Below, piece by piece: positions 57,766 to 64,000 of a stretch of DNA of 64,000 bases (position 1 is the stretch's first letter; every line of letters begins with the position of its first letter). The DNA comes from Niallia circulans. Its GTDB lineage: Bacteria > Bacillota > Bacilli > Bacillales > Cytobacillaceae. The translations under genes were made by a program, and so were the position numbers. Location of the stretch: contig NZ_RIBP01000001.1 in assembly GCF_007273535.1 (NCBI RefSeq), positions 186,001 to 250,000 of the forward strand, given 5' to 3'. The notes beneath the pieces were generated by a model. It was not told where the DNA came from. It did not search any database and saw only the letters and a list, made by a program, of their open reading frames with translations.

Positions 57766-60519
57766 GTGTCTGATAAATGCTGTGGTTCAAATAAGGAAAG
57801 CAAGGATGAAAGCAACATAGTTTCAGCCTCTGCTTGTTGTTCTAGCCATTCGGAAAAAACAAACAATGTTGTATCGAAGGAAAGTAGCTGTTGTAGCAGT
57901 AGTAAAGATGCAGAGGAAAGTTCATGCTGCAGTTCGGGATCTTCAAGTAAAGAAACGAAAGAAGTCGCCTCTGCTTGTTGTTCCACAAACGAGGATACAT
58001 CGGAGTTATTTAATATACTTCCGGCAGAAAGCAGCTGCTGCAATAGTCCAAAAGTATCGGAGAAGGACTCATGCTGCAGCAATGAGTCAGCGGCAGACGC
58101 AAGTGCGTGCTGTGATTATTCCGTTAAGAAGTCAGAAGAAATGGCTAGCTCTTGTTGTAGTACTGCAGATTTAAATAATGGTGAAGAAATTGTCATTGAA
58201 AATAATCCAGGAGAAAAGCAAGACTTTCTTGTTAGCGGGATGGATTGCCCTGCTTGTGCGAAAACGATTGAAAAGGGATTAGGATCACTACCGGGCATTG
58301 ATACGGTGAAAGTAAATTATAGTACGGCAAAAATGCAAGTGTATGCCTCTAATGCAGATGCTTTCGTTCTCATAGAAAAAGAAATAAAGAAACTTGGTTA
58401 CTCGGCAGAGGTGCTGCAACAAAACAAGAATCTACGAACGTATGATATCGTGGGAATGGACTGTGGCAGCTGTGCGAAAAGCATTGAAAATCACCTTCAT
58501 AAAAACCCTTCTGTTAAAGAAGTAACTGTTAATTTCTCAACAGGGAAAATGAAAATAGAACATTCCAATAGTGTAGATGAAATTATCTCAGAAGTAAGTA
58601 AAATTGGGTATAGTGCTGCATTAAAATCAAATAAAAAAACATCTGTGGAAAAACCAAAAAGTAAAAAAGAAAATGGGATTATTATTTCTTCTGGTCTTCT
58701 TATCGTATTAGGATTTCTACTATCTTATTTAACTGTTCCTGCGATTGTGTCGACTCTTTTTTATGCGGCCGCTATCGTAATAAGTGGGTATAAACCAGTA
58801 AAAAGTGCTTTTTATGCTATTAAGAGTCGATCTCTCGATATGAACGTGCTTATGTCAGCGGCCGCCATAGGAGCTGCCTTAATCGGAGAATGGTTGGAAG
58901 GGGCGACAGTGGTTTGGTTGTTCGCCATCGGAAATTATCTGCAAACAAAATCTATTGAAAGAACTAGGAACTCTATTCGCAGTTTAATGGATTTATCTCC
59001 ATCAGAGGCTTGGGTCAAGGTTGGAAATGATTTAGTTAAAAAGCCAGTGGAGGAAATTTCAGTCGGTACAATAATTGTTATTAAACCTGGTGAGCGCATT
59101 GCTTTGGATGGAGATGTGATTCAAGGTGAATCAAGTGTAAACCAAGCACCTATCACTGGTGAATCCATTCCTGTAGATAAGGGATTAGGGGATGCGGTAT
59201 ATGCTGGTACCATAAATGAACATGGTTTATTAGAAATAAAAGTTACAAAGCTTGTTGAAGATACGACTATATCGAAAATCATTCATTTAGTGGAAGAAGC
59301 ACAAGAACAAAAAGCACCAACAGAAGCTTTTGTTGATAAATTTGCCAGCATCTATACACCGATTGTATTTATAGCAGCACTTGTGATTATTATTTTTCCG
59401 CCAATGCTTGGATTTGGCACATGGGGCGAATGGTTCTATAAAGGGCTTGAGTTACTTGTGGTTGCTTGTCCATGTGCGTTAGTAATCTCAACACCTGTAG
59501 CAATTGTTTCTGCCATTGGCAATGCAGCTAGAAATGGTGTCCTGATAAAAGGAGGTACCTTCTTAGAAGCTGCTGGTGCTATCAGTGCCATTGCATTTGA
59601 TAAAACAGGTACGCTCACAGAAGGAAAGCCGACGGTATCAGACATTAAAACCTTTATCGGTTCAGAAGAAGAACTGCTGTCAATTGCTCTTACATTGGAA
59701 GAGTACTCCACACATCCGATTGCTAAAGCGATTGTCAATCATGTAAGGGAACTAGAAAGGTCTGCTAAAGACGGATTAGAATTTAAAAACATAGTTGGAA
59801 AAGGTGTTCAAGCTACTATTAACGAAGAAGTATACTATGCAGGAAACCTGAAATTGTTTAAAGAGTTGAGTATCCCACTAGATATAGTGGAAGCTTATGT
59901 GAATGAGTTGCAAAATAATGGGAAGACAGTAGTTATCATAGGCACAAAAACTGAAGTTATTGGCGTAATATCAGTGGCAGATACGATACGTGAAAACTCT
60001 GCTGTTGCACTAAAATCATTATTATCAAGTGGCATAAAGCAGACGGTTATGTTAACAGGAGATAATGAAGGAACAGCTAAATTGATTGCTTCTAAGGCAA
60101 ATGTTAACAGGTACTTTGCTAATTTATTGCCTGAAGATAAGGTGGCTGCAGTCAAGAAATTGCAGGAAGAAGGCTACAAAGTAGCGATGGTTGGTGATGG
60201 TATAAATGATGCGCCAGCTTTGGCAACAGCTGATTTAGGTATCGCTATGGGTGGGGCTGGAACAGACACTGCAATGGAAACAGCAGATATTGTGTTAATG
60301 GCTGATAATCTTGAGAAGCTGCCACACACCATCACATTAAGTAAAAAAGCATTAAGCATTATAAAACAAAATATTTGGTTTTCAATCTTAATTAAAGTCA
60401 TCGCATTAGTTATGATTTTTCCTGGATGGTTAACACTTTGGATGGCTGTGTTAAGTGATACAGGGGCAGCGTTAATTGTTATTTTAAATGCTTTACGATT
60501 ACTGCGCATAAATAGTTAA
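57766..60519 (+). CDS. cadA: Heavy-metal P1B-type ATPase (CadA/ZntA class) with Cys-Cys-rich N-terminal extension
   Basis: 917 aa, exporting Cd2+/Zn2+/Pb2+. GTG 57766 has GAGGTGG 5 nt upstream; the frame from 57694 is an overlap with arsR. Residues 1-135 hold nine Cys-Cys pairs (residues 5, 24, 42, 54, 71, 91, 103, 115, 130) in a Ser/Glu/Lys-rich, presumably disordered chain. Two HMA domains follow (GMDCPACAKTIEKGLG at ~158; GMDCGSCAKSIENHLH at ~230). Then come the membrane CPC motif VVACPCALVIS, phosphorylation site DKTGTLTEG, STHPIAKAI, and MVGDGINDAPALA. The CC region is not part of normal CadA and may buffer or chelate metal. Confidence 0.93.
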   Translation: MSDKCCGSNKESKDESNIVSASACCSSHSEKTNNVVSKESSCCSSSKDAEESSCCSSGSSSKETKEVASACCSTNEDTSELFNILPAESSCCNSPKVSEKDSCCSNESAADASACCDYSVKKSEEMASSCCSTADLNNGEEIVIENNPGEKQDFLVSGMDCPACAKTIEKGLGSLPGIDTVKVNYSTAKMQVYASNADAFVLIEKEIKKLGYSAEVLQQNKNLRTYDIVGMDCGSCAKSIENHLHKNPSVKEVTVNFSTGKMKIEHSNSVDEIISEVSKIGYSAALKSNKKTSVEKPKSKKENGIIISSGLLIVLGFLLSYLTVPAIVSTLFYAAAIVISGYKPVKSAFYAIKSRSLDMNVLMSAAAIGAALIGEWLEGATVVWLFAIGNYLQTKSIERTRNSIRSLMDLSPSEAWVKVGNDLVKKPVEEISVGTIIVIKPGERIALDGDVIQGESSVNQAPITGESIPVDKGLGDAVYAGTINEHGLLEIKVTKLVEDTTISKIIHLVEEAQEQKAPTEAFVDKFASIYTPIVFIAALVIIIFPPMLGFGTWGEWFYKGLELLVVACPCALVISTPVAIVSAIGNAARNGVLIKGGTFLEAAGAISAIAFDKTGTLTEGKPTVSDIKTFIGSEEELLSIALTLEEYSTHPIAKAIVNHVRELERSAKDGLEFKNIVGKGVQATINEEVYYAGNLKLFKELSIPLDIVEAYVNELQNNGKTVVIIGTKTEVIGVISVADTIRENSAVALKSLLSSGIKQTVMLTGDNEGTAKLIASKANVNRYFANLLPEDKVAAVKKLQEEGYKVAMVGDGINDAPALATADLGIAMGGAGTDTAMETADIVLMADNLEKLPHTITLSKKALSIIKQNIWFSILIKVIALVMIFPGWLTLWMAVLSDTGAALIVILNALRLLRINS

Positions 60520-60573
60520 ATATAAAATGAGATGACTATAGAAAACATCTTCTTGAGTGGAGGAAGAAAGAAA

Positions 60574-60750
60574 ATGAATAAAAAAGATATTGAATATAGC
60601 ATTTTGGAATTAAAGAACGAATATTTACAGGTTCAAGACAATCTAGAAAAATTAGAATATGTAAAAGGAAACTTGGCCCCCTTAGAAAATAGGCTTTCTG
60701 AAATTGAGAAAGAATTACAATCTCTTAATCAGATGTTAAATGAAATTTAG
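60574..60750 (+). CDS. Small coiled-coil protein (58 aa)
   Basis: ATG 60574 with GGAGGAAG upstream (the longer frame from 60532 has none). The whole protein reads as one amphipathic helix (KKDIEYSILELKNEYLQVQD, then LEYVKGNLAPLENRLSEIEK), broken by a Pro near residue 37. It lies 54 bp after the ATPase gene and before a terminator, so may be the last gene of that operon. No family assigned. Confidence 0.6.
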   Translation: MNKKDIEYSILELKNEYLQVQDNLEKLEYVKGNLAPLENRLSEIEKELQSLNQMLNEI

Positions 60751-60770
60751 AAGAATACGCTGGTGTAATG

Positions 60771-60812
60771 AAGGAGTTAATCCACAAACAGATTAACTCC
60801 TTTTATTTTTAA
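60771..60812 (+). terminator. Intrinsic terminator
   Basis: AAGGAGTTAATC / GATTAACTCCTT with an 8-nt loop and TTATTTTT. Confidence 0.85.
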
Positions 60813-60948
60813 ATAATATTTATGCTTAGAGGGGATTTCTACAAAATAAAAGATGTCACTTTTTTGGAGTATACGCTGGGATTGTCGAATATAATTTGGG
60901 ATGGATAGAGAATTATATTTAACTATAAAAATGAAAGGAATAAGCCAT

Positions 60949-61578
60949 ATGAAATCCGCTGGTCATATCTTTCTAATTGTTAAAGCCGATGAGGTTGATT
61001 TAGATGTAAGAACGCAAATGTCTGAAATTTTTGCAGAAGGCTTTACACAATGGCTGATTTTTTTTTCTAAAGATAAGAATATTATTGCAAAAGCCTTTGC
61101 TCATATGTTTATTTTAGATCAGTTTTATGTAGCTATAGCAAATGGGGAAATTGCTGGAGTAACTGCATGTACAGATGGAACAAAAAAATCAGTGAAATTA
61201 AATAATAAAGAGTTGAGAAAGCACTTGGGTTTCTTTAAAGGAAGCATGGCAGGAATCTTTTTGAAAAAGGAATTTGAAGCACCCTATAAAAACTTCCCGC
61301 TTAATACTGGATCAATTGAGTTTGTTGGCACAGCTCCTGAATTTAGAGGGCAGGGCGTAGCATCTCAAATCATCCAGCATATTCTTGAAAATACACCGTA
61401 CAATCATTATGTTATTGAAGAAGTTGCTGATACGAATACGCCGGCAATGAATTTATATAAAAAAATAGGCTTTGAAGAATATAAACGGAAGGCTGTTCCA
61501 CAAAAGGTAGCAAAAAAAATTGGAATAAATAATTTTTTGGCATTGAAGTATGTGAAAAATAGAAGGAACTCCAGTTGA
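60949..61578 (+). CDS. GNAT-family N-acetyltransferase
   Basis: 209 aa from ATG 60949, which has GAAAGGAA about 8 nt upstream; a start at 60901 is possible but lacks a site. The acetyl-CoA site is VGTAPEFRGQGVASQIIQHI; C-terminal NTPAMNLYKKIGFEEYKRK is the typical GNAT end. Residues ~15-95 (AEGFTQWLIFFSKDKNIIAK) are a specific N-terminal part shared by a group of Firmicutes GNAT proteins. Substrate unknown. Confidence 0.88.
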   Translation: MKSAGHIFLIVKADEVDLDVRTQMSEIFAEGFTQWLIFFSKDKNIIAKAFAHMFILDQFYVAIANGEIAGVTACTDGTKKSVKLNNKELRKHLGFFKGSMAGIFLKKEFEAPYKNFPLNTGSIEFVGTAPEFRGQGVASQIIQHILENTPYNHYVIEEVADTNTPAMNLYKKIGFEEYKRKAVPQKVAKKIGINNFLALKYVKNRRNSS

Positions 61579-61686
61579 ATGTTCCTTTATATATCCAGCC
61601 TTTAACTGGGCATCTAGAAAGGGAAGGGATGTTTCACATTTAGCTATTTGATTAATTCCTATACGATTGTTTTAATACTAACTAAC

Positions 61687-61729
61687 AAAAGGGCAAAGAG
61701 TGGATATTAATAACACCTTTACCCTTTTT
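61687..61729. terminator. Bidirectional terminator
   Basis: AAAAGGGCAAAGAGTG with CACCTTTACCCTTTT, imperfect stem between the convergent GNAT and monooxygenase genes. Confidence 0.65.
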
Positions 61730-61734
61730 CCTTC

Positions 61735-63023
61735 TTATTCCGGTATTGTTTGCTTTATGCCATCTAAGCCTAAGTGTGAACGCAATGTGTTCCCCTCATA
61801 TAGCTCACGGAATAAACCTTGTTCTACTAGCATTGGGATAACATCACTAAAAAATAAATCTAAAGATTTTGCAGGTCCTCCAGGTACAGCAATAAAGCCA
61901 TCCAATGCTCCCTTTTCATAAAAAGTAATAATTTGATTTACAATATCAAGCGGTGTGCCAATTGCTACAAGATGCGCAGAGCCAATGACTTCCGGGCGTG
62001 TTAACAGCTCCTCAACAGTCGGCTCATTCTCGATAATATAACGTCGTACAAGTTGAGCATGCGTCTTACTGCGTACTTGCTGCTTTTCAGGCGGCAACAT
62101 ATTTGCCGTTACAAAATCATTAAGCTTTAAATGACGAAGATTCAAGCCAATTATAGCTTCAAGGGCGTTGTGACGGCGTTCAATGGTTAAATGCTCATGT
62201 GCTTTACGATGCATTTCTAATGCTTCTTCATATGTATCACCAATAAAGAAATACAGTCCAGGCAATAACCGAATATCATCTGCCGAACGACCTGCCTCAA
62301 CTGCCCGTTTAGCAAATCATTGCGTAATTCAATGCCTACTTCTATATCTGGTGTGGCTGCAAAAATTGCATTCGATACTTTAGCAGCAAATTGTCTCCCT
62401 GTGTCAGATGCTCCTGCTTGGAATAAAGGAATATCTCCAGCTGGATGCATAGGAATATTCAACGGTCCGTTAACATGAAAGAACTCTCCCTTATAATTAA
62501 TTGGCTGCACCAGCTCCTTAATTTTCTCTAAATCACCATCTGTTTCAAGTGTTTCATAAGGATTACTATGCAAAAGCTGCTGAACAACTTCCTTACATTC
62601 TGCGGCTTTTGCATAGCGTTCCTCAGAGGAAGGCATCTCCTCATTACTAAAATTATTTGCTCCGTCAATGGACGTTACCAGGTTCCAGCCTGCACGACCC
62701 TCGCTAATCCAGTTTAAGGATTGTAATTGGCGTGCAATAATATAGGGTGGATTAAATGAGGTAGAAATGGTAGTTACTAAGCCGATATTTTTCGTTTCTC
62801 TTGCAACTGTGGCCATTAAAAAGCTGGGATCTAAACCAACAGCTCCTTTTGTTTTAGCCATTAACTCAGGATGCGCTACTAAATAATCAGCCTTAAATAC
62901 AAAATCTAATTTAGCTGCCTCAGCCCTCTGAGCAAATGCGATTTGCTCATCAATCAATGGCCCTTTCTGACCTTGTTTACTGTGCGCTGATAAATGAATG
63001 CCAATTACAAGATGTCTTTTCAT
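61735..63023 (-). pseudogene. Flavin-dependent LLM-class monooxygenase (NtaA/SnaA/DszA type), frameshifted
   Basis: The N-terminal part (about residues 1-245) reads MKRHLVIGIHLSAHSKQGQK, then DFVFKADYLVAHPELMAKTK and GRAGWNLVTSIDGANNFSNE; the remainder (LPGLYFFIGDTYEEALEMHR and on, ending near GIKQTIPE) is in another frame. The break is near 62305-62320: inserting one base there would join ELRNDLL to RAVEAGRSADDIR-type sequence, giving a normal ~430-aa enzyme. These FMNH2-dependent enzymes cleave chelators, sulfonates or similar. The start is ATG 63023 or TTG 63029. A Fur box lies 23 bp upstream, so it was iron-repressed. True mutation or sequencing error cannot be told apart. Confidence 0.88.
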
Positions 63024-63045
63024 TGTCAAACTACTTCCCTTCTTC

Positions 63046-63080
63046 TATATAATGATAATGATTCTCATTATCATTATATA
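63046..63080 (-). promoter_or_regulatory. Fur box
   Basis: Perfect 35-bp palindrome: TATATAATGATAATGA (63046-63061), centre TTC, TCATTATCATTATATA (63065-63080). It contains the full GATAATGAT-type Fur recognition dyad just upstream of the monooxygenase gene. Confidence 0.93.
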
Positions 63081-63756
63081 GTTTGATTTCTAATAACACA
63101 ATTGGAAAGAAATACAAGGAGGGTGTTTCGGATAGGGGAGAGGAACTTGGTTCTTAAGTTTTTTTGATTGATTAGTTGTATGACGGAATTTCCTAATCGA
63201 AATGATAACCAAATAGATTCAGCAGGGCAGGGTCTATTATTTTGTGACCTTGTTTGTATGATTTAAACCATAAACAGATAGAGCCACTATTGTAAGGGCC
63301 TAAGAGGAGCTTAGCGAAATAATTGTGGAATATTAAAAGAAATACTTCTTTGTAAAAACCAGTAATATCAACAGTTTATTTATAGTGTCTATATATAGTC
63401 ACTATAATGAAAATACTAATAGAATTTTTATCTTAATTTACTAAAAAACATCAGCTTTAAGCAAGTTTATTTAAGGGTGGTCGCTATGTTAAGACCCCAT
63501 TACTCACTCTTTACAACATGTAATTATTTGGTAATATAGTTGAAGAGAGAAGAGGATACCTTGTCTCACTCTATAACCAAAATCTTTTTTTAGGGGTGGA
63601 ACTTATTTGGAACAACTTACGTTATTGTTATGGGTATGAAAGTAATAGTGAGTAGTTTGTGGTTTAAGAACAAATGAATGTTAGGAGAAAAGCCGGAGCG
63701 ATTCACCTTGCTAGAGAAATAAGTTATTAATTACATAACCAATAAGGAGTTTATAC
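63081..63756. other. 676-bp intergenic region
   Basis: Only a 17-codon frame at 63486 (GGGTGG upstream) and the operator-like dyad at 63381-63406 stand out. No intact gene. The AAGGAG at 63743-63748 serves the gene at 63757. Confidence 0.5.
63381..63406. promoter_or_regulatory. Operator-like 26-bp palindrome
   Basis: TATAGTG, T, CTATATATAG, T, CACTATA: symmetric apart from one T-T pair. It looks like a GntR- or TetR-type operator; the gene it serves is unclear. Confidence 0.5.
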
Positions 63757-64000
63757 ATGATAGCTATTCTAATTATTATGCCTGTATTATTAAATATATG
63801 GATAGTTTTATTCCAGTTAGATTCGGTTATTCCCCCTTTACTAGCCGCCGCAGCAGTTGGATTATACAAGGGCAATCAAATTGGTCCTGATATCAAAAGT
63901 ATCTTTAATATTGGGAAAGTGAATTACTCTTTAAGAAATCCGTTAAGAATGGTTGAGCTAATTTCTGCCATGTTGTTATCCCTCAGCACAGATATCTTAT
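63757..64000 (+). CDS. Unidentified membrane-associated protein, truncated by window end
   Basis: ATG with AAGGAG 8 nt upstream; 81 codons are visible without a stop. It begins MIAILIIMPVLLNIWIVLFQ (one membrane helix) and continues LAAAAVGLYKGNQIGPDIKS, then NPLRMVELISAMLLSLSTDI. The family is not recognised from this fragment. Confidence 0.6.
   Translation, partial: MIAILIIMPVLLNIWIVLFQLDSVIPPLLAAAAVGLYKGNQIGPDIKSIFNIGKVNYSLRNPLRMVELISAMLLSLSTDIL

Noticed and set aside
57708..58082. Minus-strand frame opposite the Cys-Cys region
   Set aside because: A mirror of the repetitive TGCTGC/AGCAGC codons; Gln/Leu-rich shadow without a start site.

Overview
The window looks like a chromosomal segment of a low-GC, endospore-forming Bacillaceae bacterium. 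The evidence is AT-rich intergenic DNA, strong AAGGAGG ribosome-binding sites, frequent GTG/TTG starts, a YuzL-like small protein, stressosome RsbR paralogues, a SAM (S-box) riboswitch, LicT antitermination and a known type of Bacillus intergenic repeat. I cannot fix the genus from sequence alone. I saw no rRNA, tRNA or CRISPR array.

Layout. 0-8.6 kb: a DUF2691 fragment, two tandem RsbR/STAS proteins, a beta-glucoside PTS permease with a 6-phospho-beta-glucosidase (set 1), a membrane diguanylate cyclase and small proteins. 8.6-13 kb: a minus-strand pair of exported glycosidases, GH3 and GH30. 13-19 kb: a sparse accessory stretch with a DUF4279 protein, a LytTR/DUF3021 regulatory pair, an M29 aminopeptidase and the 3' remnant of a group II intron. 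19-23.5 kb: an ECF sigma/PadR-like/SEDS operon, then an S-box-controlled NhaC-family transporter. 24-27 kb: a MerR regulator with two minus-strand transcription units, both driven by promoters with 19-bp spacers (an HPr-like protein with a flavin reductase, and a DUF606 transporter pair of which one is frameshifted). 28-32.4 kb: beta-glucoside set 2 (licT-bglP-GH1) with a cre-like site and a RAT/terminator. 32.5-36.6 kb: TetR, then a MarR-SDR-carboxymuconolactone decarboxylase-aldo/keto reductase cluster ending in a second HPr-like gene. 37-41.5 kb: an HPP membrane protein, a PNPOx-like protein, a methyltransferase and many dispersed repeats. 41.5-46 kb: beta-glucoside set 3 (licT-RAT-bglP-GH1). 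46-54.4 kb: a HAD phosphatase diverging from an AraC regulator, then MATE, an acetyltransferase, GntR, a third HPr-like gene, and a LysR regulator diverging from a butanediol-type dehydrogenase. 55-64 kb: a cation/proton antiporter, a cupin protein, a CmtR-like ArsR repressor with a Cys-Cys-rich CadA-type ATPase, a GNAT protein, a frameshifted flavin monooxygenase behind a long perfect Fur box, and a partial gene at the right edge.

How it fits together. The dominant theme is beta-glucoside use. GH30 and GH3 can cut beta-glucans outside the cell; three PTS permeases import and phosphorylate the disaccharides; three GH1 enzymes cleave the 6-phosphates. Two sets are controlled by LicT antitermination. 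Set 1 has instead a leader with two mutually exclusive stems. Alongside these PTS genes lie three HPr-like proteins that have each lost the catalytic His15 by a different change (Ser, deletion, Gln) and have an altered Ser46 region. I consider these the most interesting candidates for an undescribed regulatory or adaptor role. Other items worth follow-up are the MerR regulon, the ECF-controlled SEDS protein, the nine Cys-Cys pairs in the ATPase and several intergenic repeat families.
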